Assembly: GCA_022969175.1 (NCBI GenBank)
Contig: JALJPB010000026.1
Span: forward strand, 1-51,576
Direction of reading: 5' to 3'
Length of the DNA stretch: 51,576 nt
Source of the DNA: Colwellia sp.
Lineage (GTDB): Bacteria; Pseudomonadota; Gammaproteobacteria; Enterobacterales; Alteromonadaceae
Position 1 is the stretch's first letter; each line of letters starts with the position of its first letter. The position numbers and the translations under genes were made by a program. A model generated the notes under the pieces. That model saw nothing but the letters and a program-made list of their open reading frames with translations. It had not been told where the DNA came from and did not search any database. Of this stretch, positions 28,106 through 37,117 are shown piece by piece.

Positions 28106-28511
28106 AAGCCGAATAAATACCAGAAACAACACAAGGGTGAAGCCAAATATTAAAGGCTTTACCTTATTAGAAGTATTATTAGCCATGGCTGTTTTTGCTA
28201 TCGCCGGAGTAGCTCTATTAGGCGCTGCTGGTAATAACTTTGCTAACATCAGCCATTTAGAAACCAAAATGTTAGCGAATTGGGTCGCATCTAATCAATT
28301 AGTTTCCAGTAGTTTAGATCAGAGTTGGCCACCGAAAAACAATAAAAAAGGTCAAGTTGAAATGGCTGGTAGAGCATGGTATTGGCAGCAAAAAGTGATT
28401 AAAACAACCGATGAAAATATGCGCGCTATTGTAATGGAAGTTCGATTAACACAAGATAATGAGCAAGCGCTGACAAGTTTAATGACCTATATTTCGAAAG
28501 TTGATAAATAA
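28092..28511 (+). CDS. gspI: Minor pseudopilin GspI
   Basis: 139 residues. The N-terminus before cleavage is long and basic (22 residues, NIKG), followed by FTLLEVLLAMAVFAIAGVAL with Glu5. The GspI core features MLANWVASNQL and RAWYWQQKV are recognisable. It nucleates the GspI-J-K tip. Its start lies inside gspH and its stop shares bases with the gspJ start (TAATG), so translation is coupled on both sides. Confidence 0.95.
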   Translation: MIKNKSRINTRNNTRVKPNIKGFTLLEVLLAMAVFAIAGVALLGAAGNNFANISHLETKMLANWVASNQLVSSSLDQSWPPKNNKKGQVEMAGRAWYWQQKVIKTTDENMRAIVMEVRLTQDNEQALTSLMTYISKVDK

Positions 28512-29170
28512 TGAAAATGACCTATTCAGTCACAAGTAATATATCAAGTAAAGTGAAATCAAATGGTTTCACTTTACTTGAAGTATTACTTGCCATTGCT
28601 ATATTTTCAATGATCAGCCTGTCAAGTTTCACGCTTTTTGATACCATTTTAAAAGCTGATGAACAGTCGCAAAAGGGCAGTGCCCGACAAAATGAGTTAC
28701 AACGAGCTTTTATATTAATTGAACGAGACTTCCTACAAATTGCTCGACGTAGTATCAGGCTCAATGGTGAAGCCCCTTTAAAACAATTTATTTACACAGA
28801 AAACGACAGTTTTTCCTCTGATAATCAAACGTTAGGCTTTGTACGTGCAGGTTGGACAAATCCAGGTTTATTACTACCACGAAGTAATATGCAATCAGTT
28901 GCTTATCAATTAAATGAACGTACTTTAGAGCGTCTACATTTTAATTTTGTTGATGCGGTAGTAGGGCAAGAACCAAAGGTAAGACCTTTAATCACAGGTG
29001 TTGAGCAGTTAAAGTTTGAATTTTATGACGGTACAGAGTGGAAAAAAGAATTGGTAGATAAAAAAATACCGCTGGCTATCGCGATAGAATTGGAACTAGA
29101 AGATTATGGTTTAATACGTAGGCAATTTTTGGTTGCTGGTGATGTTGAACTACCAAGGGTGACACCTTAA
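28511..29170 (+). CDS. gspJ: Minor pseudopilin GspJ
   Basis: 219 residues. The leader ends KSNG, then FTLLEVLLAIAIFSMISLSS with Glu5. Typical GspJ stretches are RQNELQRAFILIERDFLQIA and the C-terminal GVEQLKFEFYDGTEWKK. It forms the quasi-helical tip with GspI and GspK. The coupled start overlaps the gspI stop by one base, and gspK starts directly after its stop. Confidence 0.95.
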   Translation: MKMTYSVTSNISSKVKSNGFTLLEVLLAIAIFSMISLSSFTLFDTILKADEQSQKGSARQNELQRAFILIERDFLQIARRSIRLNGEAPLKQFIYTENDSFSSDNQTLGFVRAGWTNPGLLLPRSNMQSVAYQLNERTLERLHFNFVDAVVGQEPKVRPLITGVEQLKFEFYDGTEWKKELVDKKIPLAIAIELELEDYGLIRRQFLVAGDVELPRVTP

Positions 29171-30160
29171 ATGAATAATCATTATCAGCGAGGTGTTGCC
29201 TTAATTACCGTATTGCTCATTGTAGCATTAGCGGCGATTATAGCTACCGAGATGACCGCGCGTTTACTATTGCAAATGCAGCGAACCACTAATATTACAT
29301 ATAACCAACAAGCTTACTGGTACGCTATGGGCGCTGAAGCATTTGCAAAAAGAGTGTTAAGCTCAGATTTTGAAGAAGACGGTGATATTACTCATTTAGG
29401 CCAAAATTGGGCACAAGGTGAAACTAGCTACCCGGTTGATTATGGACAAATTACAGGTGAAATTAAAGACTTACAAGCATGCCTAAATTTAAATGCCTTA
29501 AGAGTAAGTGTTAAAAAGGGCAGTTCAACAGCAAAAAGTAAAGCACCAGCAAGAATAGCATTAGAGGAGTTGATTATTGCCTTGAATATTGAAGATGTCA
29601 GTCAATTTGATGCAGAATCGATGGCTGATGCACTTACCGATTGGCTTGATGAAGACAGTGCCATTGCTAGTGCAGGTGGCGCAGAAGATAATGATTATGC
29701 TTCATTAGCGTTTCCTTACTTGCCGGCAAATAATTTTCTAGCCAGTGTGGAAGAATTAAGAGTTGTCGCACACTTTACTGTACCCGTAATTGAGGCATTA
29801 AAGCCTTATGTTTGTGTATTGCCAAATAATGAAATGCATAAAATCAACATCAATACGCTAAGTCTTGAACAACCTGAATTATTACAAGCCTTATTAAAAA
29901 GTAGTTTGGATGAGGCTACACAAATTTTATCAGCGCGAGAAGAAGAAGGTTTTAAAGAATTGAATGAATTTTTTGCTTTACCAGAGATGAAGAAAGTAAA
30001 ATTAACGGATGAAATAAAAGATCAATTTGTTGTTGATAGTGAATACTTTACACTTAAAACAACAGCGAGCTTCAACGAAAGCTATTTTGCACTTAATTCA
30101 ATAATGAAAGTTGATGATAAAAAAATCACCGTGATTAGCCGCACCATAGGACATAACTAA
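29171..30160 (+). CDS. gspK: Minor pseudopilin GspK (pseudopilus tip cap)
   Basis: 329 residues. The leader is short (MNNHYQRG) and followed by VALITVLLIVALAAIIATEM. As usual for GspK, position 5 is not Glu (Thr here), which fits its place at the very tip. The large globular domain holds an inserted helical region with LTDWLDEDSAIASAGGAEDN and NINTLSLEQPELLQALL. Stops with a TAATG overlap to gspL. Confidence 0.95.
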   Translation: MNNHYQRGVALITVLLIVALAAIIATEMTARLLLQMQRTTNITYNQQAYWYAMGAEAFAKRVLSSDFEEDGDITHLGQNWAQGETSYPVDYGQITGEIKDLQACLNLNALRVSVKKGSSTAKSKAPARIALEELIIALNIEDVSQFDAESMADALTDWLDEDSAIASAGGAEDNDYASLAFPYLPANNFLASVEELRVVAHFTVPVIEALKPYVCVLPNNEMHKININTLSLEQPELLQALLKSSLDEATQILSAREEEGFKELNEFFALPEMKKVKLTDEIKDQFVVDSEYFTLKTTASFNESYFALNSIMKVDDKKITVISRTIGHN

Positions 30161-31455
30161 TGGCCGAAACTCTATATATTCGCATTGGCAGCCAAGCACA
30201 AGATGCAATTCATTGGTTAATTAAAACCAATGCTAACGATGAAATAATTGCCAGTGGTGAGCTAAGGAATAGCACTGAACTAAAGCAATTAACTGAAAAA
30301 GCCGAACATCGTTCAGTTATCACTTTGGTACCAAGTTGTGATCTGGTATTAAAAAGTTTATCAGTTCCCAGTAAGTCGACAAGGGCAATGCGTTTAGCTG
30401 TGCCCTACATGCTTGAAGATGAATTGGCTCAAGATGTTGATCAGTTATTTTTTGCTTATGCAGATATTGACAAACAATTTGACGAAGCCGTTAAGGATAA
30501 AAATTGTTTTGTAGCGGCACTTGATCGGACACTAATGCAGCAATGGCTACAATGGTTTATTGATGCTGACATTAGCTGTAAAAAAATGTTGCCTGATGTC
30601 TTAGCTTTACCGTTAGTCAAGAATGGTTGTAGTGCCATAGTATTAGAAGAACAAATACTGATTCGACAAGGTGTTTGGCAAGGAATAACCATTGATTTTT
30701 CTGCTTGGCCGGTAATTAGCCGTCAGTTAATTAATTCAGTTATCAGCTCTGAAAAAGAAGATCAAAATCAGCAAGAAAGATTTTCAATTCACGCTTATTC
30801 AGCGCTACCTTCAGACTCGAAAGAATTAAACATAACGGCAATGCCAGAAGAACTGCCACTTGCTCTATTGGCGCAGCATGCTCAACAACAACCTTTCAAT
30901 CTAATGCAAGGTGAGTTTCAATATAAAGAAAAACGCTCACCGGTTCGAGCTAATTGGCTTTGGGCCGCGGGGATTGCCGTATTTGCTCTGTTGTTTAATA
31001 TTGGCATAAAGGGCAGTCACCTTATGCAGTTAAACGCTCAACAAGATTTGATAAACAAAGAAATTATTCAGAATTATAAAAGAGTATTTCCTAACAGCAA
31101 GAAAGTCAGAATTAATACCATTAAATCACAGCTTAAACGTAAAATATCGGCAGCAGGTGGTGAGGGAGAGCAAGCAGGTTTTCTCGCTATGCTTAGTAAA
31201 GTTCTGCCAGCTTTTTCAGCAGTACCTGAACTCAAGCCAGAATCATTAAAGTTTGATGGCAAGCGTCAAGAAATACGAATTCAAGCGGTAGCCAGTGATT
31301 ATCAATATTTTGATACATTTAAAAGTGAAATTGAGAAAACTGATTTAGGGGTTGAACAAGGCGCTCAAAGTAGTCAAGGAGAGCAAGTTTCTGGCTCTTT
31401 TAGTATTTCTGATCGTAGTAATGGTAAACGAAATGCGAGAGGTGGAAAGTCATGA
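30160..31455 (+). CDS. gspL: Type II secretion protein GspL
   Basis: 431 residues. The cytoplasmic actin-like domain (about 1-240, LKSLSVPSKSTRAMRLAVPY, MLEDELAQDVDQLFFAY) binds GspE. One transmembrane helix follows (ANWLWAAGIAVFALLFNIG, about 265-283), then a periplasmic ferredoxin-like domain (SLKFDGKRQEIRIQAVA) that pairs with GspM. It has a Gly/Ser/Gln-rich tail. It overlaps gspM by 4 bases (ATGA). Confidence 0.95.
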   Translation: MAETLYIRIGSQAQDAIHWLIKTNANDEIIASGELRNSTELKQLTEKAEHRSVITLVPSCDLVLKSLSVPSKSTRAMRLAVPYMLEDELAQDVDQLFFAYADIDKQFDEAVKDKNCFVAALDRTLMQQWLQWFIDADISCKKMLPDVLALPLVKNGCSAIVLEEQILIRQGVWQGITIDFSAWPVISRQLINSVISSEKEDQNQQERFSIHAYSALPSDSKELNITAMPEELPLALLAQHAQQQPFNLMQGEFQYKEKRSPVRANWLWAAGIAVFALLFNIGIKGSHLMQLNAQQDLINKEIIQNYKRVFPNSKKVRINTIKSQLKRKISAAGGEGEQAGFLAMLSKVLPAFSAVPELKPESLKFDGKRQEIRIQAVASDYQYFDTFKSEIEKTDLGVEQGAQSSQGEQVSGSFSISDRSNGKRNARGGKS

Positions 31456-31919
31456 AAGAATGGTGGCAACAACTAAATGAACGGGAGCAAATATTAGTTG
31501 CCGTTATGGGCTCTTTTATCGGTGTTTTTTTGCTTTACAGTTTTATCTGGCAGCCATTGAATGAAAACTTAGTCAAAGCAGAAAAAAAGTTAGTCAGACA
31601 ACAAGCCTTATTATCTTGGGTAAATGAAAACACTGCGCGTTATCAGCAGCTTAATAAAAATGGCGCTTCAAAAAGTAAAGTCAGTTTATCAAGTACCGTT
31701 AATCGAACGTCTAGAGCACACCTAATTACGGTCACCCGTATGCAGCCCCAAGGGGATGACTTACAAGTATGGATTGATGAAGTGGCTTTTACAAGCTTAC
31801 TAGAGTGGCTTGAGCAGTTGTCACTTAACGAAGGGCTACAAGTAAAGGGTATTGATTTAAGTCGAGGTGAGCTTTCTGGTGTAGTAAAAGTACGTCGATT
31901 GCAGCTAGGTAAAACATAA
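31452..31919 (+). CDS. gspM: Type II secretion protein GspM
   Basis: 155 residues. It starts MKEWWQQLNEREQILVAVMG, then has one transmembrane helix (about 18-36) and a small periplasmic ferredoxin-like domain (HLITVTRMQPQGDDLQVWID, LEWLEQLSLNEGLQVKGIDL). It stabilises GspL in the platform. The ATGA overlap with gspL implies coupling. gspN starts 22 bases downstream with its own AGGA site. Confidence 0.95.
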   Translation: MKEWWQQLNEREQILVAVMGSFIGVFLLYSFIWQPLNENLVKAEKKLVRQQALLSWVNENTARYQQLNKNGASKSKVSLSSTVNRTSRAHLITVTRMQPQGDDLQVWIDEVAFTSLLEWLEQLSLNEGLQVKGIDLSRGELSGVVKVRRLQLGKT

Positions 31920-31941
31920 TCATGAAATTTAGGACAAGTAT

Positions 31942-32682
31942 ATGAAAATGAAGTTTGCCATAGCGGCAATTTTTCTTAGTGTTTATTTAGCTTTTGTGAT
32001 TGCTGCGACTCCCGCTAATTTGGTGCTTAGTTATGCTCCATTACCAAGTGGTGTTGGTTTACATGGCGTAAAAGGAACAATCTGGCAAATGAGTATTGAT
32101 GAGTTAGTGCACCCTCAACTGACAATATCTAAAATTGAAGCCAAGTTAAGTTTTTGGTCATTGTTTACTTTGAACCCGACAATATCACTTAAATTTGGTG
32201 ATACTTTTAGTGATACCCCATCAGGAAAATTAACCGTCTCTGGTTTATTCAATGATGTCAGTATACAAGATGCAACTATTAATATTTCGGCCAATTACAT
32301 TGCTCAAAAAATGCCGTTACCTATTCCTTTAAATGCAAGTGGTGAAGTTAGCCTTATTATCGAAAAATTTGTTGTGGGTAAACCTATTTGTCAATTAGCG
32401 CAAGGTGATGTTCATTGGCCAAATGCATCAGTAAGTGCATTGAATGAATCGGTAAACTTAGGTTTGTTAGCGGCAAAGTTATCATGCGAGCAGGGAGCTT
32501 TAGCCGTTGTTATTGATGAAAAAAATGACTTAGGTGTATCATTCACCGCTTATATACGTTCAAAAGGGGTTAGTGGTAATGGCTATTTAAAACCAGCTAG
32601 AAACTTCCCTGAAAAACTGCAGGCGGTATTACCATTTTTAGGGAAACCTGATAACCAAGGGCGTTATCGTTTGAGTTTCTAA
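31942..32682 (+). CDS. gspN: Type II secretion protein GspN
   Basis: 246 residues, with an N-terminal membrane anchor (FAIAAIFLSVYLAFVIAATP) and a periplasmic beta-rich body (LPSGVGLHGVKGTIWQMSID; GEVSLIIEKFVVGKPICQLA; QGDVHWPNASVSALN). GspN is present in only some type II systems and its role is poorly defined. It is the last gene of the operon and is followed by a terminator-like hairpin. Confidence 0.93.
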   Translation: MKMKFAIAAIFLSVYLAFVIAATPANLVLSYAPLPSGVGLHGVKGTIWQMSIDELVHPQLTISKIEAKLSFWSLFTLNPTISLKFGDTFSDTPSGKLTVSGLFNDVSIQDATINISANYIAQKMPLPIPLNASGEVSLIIEKFVVGKPICQLAQGDVHWPNASVSALNESVNLGLLAAKLSCEQGALAVVIDEKNDLGVSFTAYIRSKGVSGNGYLKPARNFPEKLQAVLPFLGKPDNQGRYRLSF

Positions 32683-32712
32683 CGATTTAATTACAGTGTT
32701 TTTAGATAAAAC

Positions 32713-32774
32713 AACAAGGCCATATTTAGTAGTGTATTATTGATATGTAATATATTCTGCCTTGTTATTTTTTT
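32713..32774 (+). terminator. Probable terminator of the gsp operon
   Basis: AACAAGG (32713-32719) pairs with CCTTGTT (32760-32766), followed by ATTTTTTT. The 40-base loop contains weaker internal pairing (ATATT/AATAT), so the stem is long and imperfect. It lies 31 bases after the gspN stop. The rest of the 270-base gap to yrfG shows no gene. Confidence 0.6.
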
Positions 32775-32952
32775 ACCCTATTCCTGACTACTTCAGCAGG
32801 GTGCAACTAAAGGCGAGTGTGTTTTATTTCGCCCGTTTGTAATAAGTATTCAGACCGTTAGTTATTGTCACAGTTAACTTCTGCAGTGAAGTAAAACTAT
32901 CAATCCTATCTTATTTTAAAAACTTATCTTCGACATATTAAAGACTGCCGTA

Positions 32953-33642
32953 CTAAAGGTTAACCGGGTTATTTAAAATGTCTTCTAGTAAGACACTATA
33001 ATCATTAATGGCAGGGAACTGACTAATATTGTTTTCTGGCTGTTGGCTATCGGGGTTGGTAATGGCAAGCAAATGCTTAATACCATATAAATTTGCTGAC
33101 TGTAAAATGGGCAGGCTGTCATCAACAAATAAGGTGCTATTAAGCTCAAACGGTTGTTTTTTTTGTAGTCGTTGCCATAAAAGTTGCGACTCTTTAGTAA
33201 CACCAAATTCATGGGTGGAATATAATACATCAAAATATTTATCGAGTTGAGTGCGCTCAATTTTCAACGATAAGCTGTCTGGGTGCGCATTGGTGACTAA
33301 AATAATTTCTCGACCACTAGTTCTTAATGCCGTTAAAAAATCATGAGCATCCGCTCGAAGTTTAATTAAATGATCAATTTCACGTTTCAAGGCGGTAATT
33401 GGCAATTGTGTCTGTTGCGCCCAGTAATCAAGGCAATACCAAGCAATCGTCCCTGAAACTTTGTGGTAATGGCTAACTAATTTTTCCTTCGCCTCTGCTA
33501 AGCTAATATTGGCCTCTTCACTGTACCTTTTTGGTAAGTGTTCTAGCCAAAATTGATTGTCGAAATGTAAATCAAGCAGAGTCCCGTCCATATCTAACAA
33601 AACAGTTTTGATTTCTGACCAATCAAGCATAGATTTTTTCAT
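32953..33642 (-). CDS. yrfG: GMP/IMP nucleotidase YrfG (HAD family)
   Basis: 229 residues, close to E. coli YrfG. HAD motif I is VLLDMDGTLLDLHFDNQFW, motif II is ILVTNAHPDSLSLKIE, the motif III Lys is in STHEFGVTKESQLLW, and motif IV is LFVDDSLPIL. It dephosphorylates GMP and IMP to nucleosides. It diverges from nudE, another nucleotide-cleaning enzyme, across 79 bases. In E. coli it lies beside hslR and close to nudE; here the gsp operon separates it from hslR. The start at 33642 is the longest; an ATG four codons later is possible. Confidence 0.94.
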   Translation of the reverse strand: MKKSMLDWSEIKTVLLDMDGTLLDLHFDNQFWLEHLPKRYSEEANISLAEAKEKLVSHYHKVSGTIAWYCLDYWAQQTQLPITALKREIDHLIKLRADAHDFLTALRTSGREIILVTNAHPDSLSLKIERTQLDKYFDVLYSTHEFGVTKESQLLWQRLQKKQPFELNSTLFVDDSLPILQSANLYGIKHLLAITNPDSQQPENNISQFPAINDYSVLLEDILNNPVNL

Positions 33643-33721
33643 AAAAAGCAGCGTATTATAGGGGAATATCGAATCATACCATTTATGCTAATTGGTATCA
33701 GTACTTTGCATAAGGCTAATA

Positions 33722-34321
33722 ATGACACTCAAGCAAGAGTTACCCGTTATTAATGCACAAAATCAGGTGGCTAAAAGTCGCCTGTTTACTATCGAGCAGT
33801 TAGATCTAACCTTTAGTAATGGAGAAAAACGTCAATATGAACGGATGAGAGGTGGCGGTAGCGGTGCGGTGATGATCGTGCCGATGCTTGATGAAAATAC
33901 CATGCTGTTAGTTCGAGAGTATTGTGGTGGTACTCACAGTTACGAGTTAGGTTTTCCTAAAGGGTTAATTGATAATGGTGAGCAAGCTAGCCAAGCTGCT
34001 AATCGAGAACTCAAAGAAGAAGTTGGTTTTGGCGCTGATCAGTTAGTCGCTATTAGAGAAGTTATGATGGCTCCTGCATTTTTTAATGCCAAAATGACGA
34101 TATTTTTAGCACATCATTTATATGAAGAAAAACTCCCAGGTGACGAACCTGAGCCTTTAGAGGTTGTACCGTGGGAATTGGATAATTACCAAGCATTACT
34201 TGACGAGCCAAGTTTTAATGAAGCACGTAGTATTGCAGCGTTAATGTTAGTAAGAGACTACATTAAGAATAACCCAATCAAAAATGTTAACTCAATTAAT
34301 CAACTGAGAGATTCGTTATGA
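33722..34321 (+). CDS. nudE: ADP compounds hydrolase NudE
   Basis: 199 residues. The Nudix box lies in GFPKGLIDNGEQASQAANRE followed by LKEEVGFG, with all catalytic Glu residues. The N-terminal part (ERMRGGGSGAVMIVPMLDEN) is typical of NudE. It hydrolyses ADP-ribose, NADH and Ap3A. I start at MTLKQELPVI (33722) with AAGG 7 bases upstream; the longer frame starts in the promoter. It overlaps cysQ by 4 bases, pairing two enzymes that remove nucleotide by-products, as in other gammaproteobacteria. Confidence 0.95.
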   Translation: MTLKQELPVINAQNQVAKSRLFTIEQLDLTFSNGEKRQYERMRGGGSGAVMIVPMLDENTMLLVREYCGGTHSYELGFPKGLIDNGEQASQAANRELKEEVGFGADQLVAIREVMMAPAFFNAKMTIFLAHHLYEEKLPGDEPEPLEVVPWELDNYQALLDEPSFNEARSIAALMLVRDYIKNNPIKNVNSINQLRDSL

Positions 34322-35136
34322 GTAACGAAAAACTGCTAAATATTGCTATCCAAAGCGCTAAAAACGCGGGTGTTGAAGTGATGAAGTATTATCATCAAGG
34401 CAATTATACTGCCCAATTGAAAGAAGATGATAGTCCTGTTACCAGTGCTGATATCGCCTCAAATGATATTATAATGGATCAGTTGAAAACATTAACACCT
34501 GACATACCCATTATTTCAGAAGAGGTCGGTGCTGTGCCGTTCAATGAGCGCAAGCATTGGCAGCGATACTGGTTGCTTGACCCTATTGATGGTACGGGTG
34601 AATTTATCATTGGTAGTGGAGATTTTGCGGTAAATATTGCTTTAGTTGAAAATGGCTGGCCAACCATTGGTGTTATCCATGCTCCTGATCACTGTTTAAC
34701 TTATTATGGACAGAAAAACTTAGGGGCATTCAAAGACAATTCTCAATCGAGCAATCAAATACAGGTAGCTGACTATCATAGCGATAAACCGGTAAAGGTT
34801 GCTATTAGTCGTCGACAAGAGCTTAATTTAATGGGCCAATACCTTAATAGCAACTTGAACTATGATTATATTGCTTTAGGTAGCTGTTCATTGAAAAATT
34901 GTCTAATTGCAGAAGGCGGCGCTGATTGTTATTTACGTATAGGACCCACAGGAGAGTGGGATACAGGAGCAAGCCAGTGCATTCTAGAGCAAGCAGGAGG
35001 TAGCATTATTAATAGCGAATTTAAGCCGTTGAGCTATAATCAGCGCGAAAGCTTGTCAAACCCTGATTTTATTAGTTTAGGCTCTGCGGATTTTCCTTGG
35101 CAACAAATTATTAAAAAACATCGAGCAGCAAGATAG
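34318..35136 (+). CDS. cysQ: 3'(2'),5'-bisphosphate nucleotidase CysQ
   Basis: 272 residues of the inositol monophosphatase fold. Metal-binding motifs are SEEVG, LLDPIDGTGEFI and GEWDTGASQCILEQAGG. It converts PAP to AMP and phosphate, preventing PAP build-up from sulfate assimilation and acyl-carrier-protein transfer. The second motif reads DGTGEFI rather than the more common DGTKEFI. Its ATG overlaps the nudE stop, and yceI follows 40 bases later. Confidence 0.95.
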   Translation: MSNEKLLNIAIQSAKNAGVEVMKYYHQGNYTAQLKEDDSPVTSADIASNDIIMDQLKTLTPDIPIISEEVGAVPFNERKHWQRYWLLDPIDGTGEFIIGSGDFAVNIALVENGWPTIGVIHAPDHCLTYYGQKNLGAFKDNSQSSNQIQVADYHSDKPVKVAISRRQELNLMGQYLNSNLNYDYIALGSCSLKNCLIAEGGADCYLRIGPTGEWDTGASQCILEQAGGSIINSEFKPLSYNQRESLSNPDFISLGSADFPWQQIIKKHRAAR

Positions 35137-35176
35137 TTGCTCTAATTATTACTATTAATATCAATAGGTTATTTAC

Positions 35177-35746
35177 ATGCGTTTAATTTTATTAGTTATC
35201 AGTCTTATTGCTTTTCCTGCCTTTAGTGCTTGGCAGTTAGACAATGATAAATCGTCGTTAAGTTTTATCTCTATTAAAAAATCAGATGTTGCTGAAGTCC
35301 ATCATTTCAACCAACTGATGGGAAATGTAGATAACAGCGGTAAAGTCAATTTTGTCATCGACTTAATCAGTGTAAATACCAATATAGCGATTCGTAATGA
35401 GCGTATGAAGGAGTTTTTATTCAATACCGACATTTTTCCACAAGCTAAATTTACCGCACAACTGGACATGGACAAATTTAATGCGATTGCAAAAAATAGC
35501 AGTGGCGTAATGAAACTTACTGGTGAAATTAATCTTCATGGTAAAATTCATAAAGTGATGGTTGATGTCTTAGTTGCAAAACTTTCAGACAATGAAATTA
35601 TTGTGAGTAGTATGAAGCCGGTGTTATTAAATGCACAAAAATTTGGTTTAGACGCTGGAGTTAATAAACTTAAAGAGCTAGCAAAACTTCCAAGTATCAG
35701 TAATGCGGTACCCGTTAGCTTTGTTTTAAGTTTTATTCAAAAATAA
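35177..35746 (+). CDS. YceI-family periplasmic lipid-binding protein
   Basis: 189 residues with a signal peptide (MRLILLVISLIAFPAFS-AW). The mature chain starts WQLDNDKSSLSFISIKK, the usual YceI opening, and has NERMKEFLFNTDIFPQAKFT in the lipocalin-like barrel. The family binds polyisoprenoids; the physiological role is unclear. It follows cysQ on the same strand and converges on yheU with a 7-base gap. Confidence 0.93.
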   Translation: MRLILLVISLIAFPAFSAWQLDNDKSSLSFISIKKSDVAEVHHFNQLMGNVDNSGKVNFVIDLISVNTNIAIRNERMKEFLFNTDIFPQAKFTAQLDMDKFNAIAKNSSGVMKLTGEINLHGKIHKVMVDVLVAKLSDNEIIVSSMKPVLLNAQKFGLDAGVNKLKELAKLPSISNAVPVSFVLSFIQK

Positions 35747-35753
35747 TAATTTA

Positions 35754-35984
35754 TCAATCGTTAGTATCTTGTAAAAATTGCTCTTTTGGTAAGATGTTAA
35801 CTGATTCGTGTAATTCAGAATAAACTAATACAACACTACCTTGTGCAAGTTGATTTTTAATTTGCACAATTTTATCCGATAAGCTGATGTCTTCATCACC
35901 ATACTCGGTACCTTCTCGTAAAACAAATTCTTCAATTATGGCTGTTAGAGTCTCACTTGCTAAATCTTGTGTTGGAATAATCAT
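35754..35984 (-). CDS. yheU: UPF0270 protein YheU
   Basis: 76 residues. [29 protein letters not shown] and [19 protein letters not shown] are signature stretches of YheU. Function unknown. Its ATG overlaps the yheT stop (ATGA), giving the yheT-yheU pair seen in E. coli. Confidence 0.95.
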   Translation of the reverse strand: MIIPTQDLASETLTAIIEEFVLREGTEYGDEDISLSDKIVQIKNQLAQGSVVLVYSELHESVNILPKEQFLQDTND

Positions 35985-36952
35985 AAATGCTGCTCGATAA
36001 ATTTAGGAATACGTTGCTCAAGCCAGTATGTTGGTTTTAAAGGATTATTACCAGAAATGAAACCAACGTGACCGCCTCTGGTTGTGACTTCAAAGGTGAT
36101 GTGTTTTGGTAGAGGCTCTTTAAATATTATTGATTGATGATTTAGAAAGGGATCATCAGCAGCATGAATAATCAAACAGTGCTGCTTTATCTTTTGTAAA
36201 ACAGTTAAGCCACTCGCTTGTTGATAATAATCTCCTGCACTTTTGAAACCATTAAGTGGGGCGGTTATCATTTGATCAAAGTCCCAGATTGTTTTTATTT
36301 TGTTCAGTTTTTCAGGGCAAATACCTGTGATTAATTGTGATTTTATTTTAAGTCGCGTGCTATCTTTTAGCATTTTCACTAAATATTTTTGATAAACCTT
36401 AGAAAATCCCTTGTTAATGCGTTGACTACAACTCGCTAAATGTAGAGGAGCGCAAACAATACAGGTCGCGGTAAATGGATTCTCGGGGTATTGTGCTAAA
36501 TAGCGAGTGGCCACATTGCCGCCAAGCGAGAAGCCAATGAGAAAAAAAGCACAACTTTGGTACCGCTCTTTGAGTAAAGTACCTAAATAAGCAATGTCGC
36601 GAGTATCTCCTGAATGATAGGCGGCGGCTTGACGATTCATTCGACCGCTGCAACCACGAAAATGCATTAATACACCAACCCAACCTCGCTGTTTAATTGT
36701 CGCCAACATCCCCTTAACGTAATGGCTGTTAACAGAGCCTTCTAAGCCATGAAGAATAACAACGATTGGCTTGTTATTTCTAGTGTCAGGTAAATGTGTC
36801 CAAGCAAGGTCAATAAAGTCACCATCAGGTAACTCTATCGTTTCAACAATAGTGTTCAGTTTTTCTTTTCGTCGAAGCCATTTAGCGGCAATAGTTTGAA
36901 AGTGAGTGTTAGTAAGCCACCAAGCAGCTTTGAAATGACTTTTTGTCAACAT
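35981..36952 (-). CDS. yheT: Alpha/beta hydrolase YheT
   Basis: 323 residues. [17 protein letters not shown] is the oxyanion region, [18 protein letters not shown] holds the nucleophile Ser, [13 protein letters not shown] has the acid Asp, and TRGGHVGFI has the catalytic His. This is the YheT/ABHD1-3 esterase group; the natural substrate is not established. It starts [20 protein letters not shown], the family norm. Upstream is a 165-base gap without genes, containing a short hairpin (GCAGCC/GGCTGT at about 37046-37067). Confidence 0.93.
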   Translation of the reverse strand: MLTKSHFKAAWWLTNTHFQTIAAKWLRRKEKLNTIVETIELPDGDFIDLAWTHLPDTRNNKPIVVILHGLEGSVNSHYVKGMLATIKQRGWVGVLMHFRGCSGRMNRQAAAYHSGDTRDIAYLGTLLKERYQSCAFFLIGFSLGGNVATRYLAQYPENPFTATCIVCAPLHLASCSQRINKGFSKVYQKYLVKMLKDSTRLKIKSQLITGICPEKLNKIKTIWDFDQMITAPLNGFKSAGDYYQQASGLTVLQKIKQHCLIIHAADDPFLNHQSIIFKEPLPKHITFEVTTRGGHVGFISGNNPLKPTYWLEQRIPKFIEQHL

Positions 36953-37117
36953 CGAATAATCTATTAATTAGCAGTAAATACATTTTACGTTAGCTATTTA
37001 GAAATACCAATACAGCTTAGTAACTAACGTTATTTTATAATGAATGCAGCCTAAAAGTAGAGGCTGTAATAATAGGTGAAAAGTTATAGCACTTTTATTA
37101 AAAAAGACTAAAAAGCA

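Noticed and set aside
32800..32850. GGCGA/TCGCC hairpin as a yrfG terminator
   Set aside because: The stem is only 5 bp with an 11-base loop and a poor T tract.
37075..37117. Possible terminator after the flagellin (AGCACTTTT ... AAAAAGCACT)
   Set aside because: The two stretches are not complementary in inverted order, so no stable stem forms.
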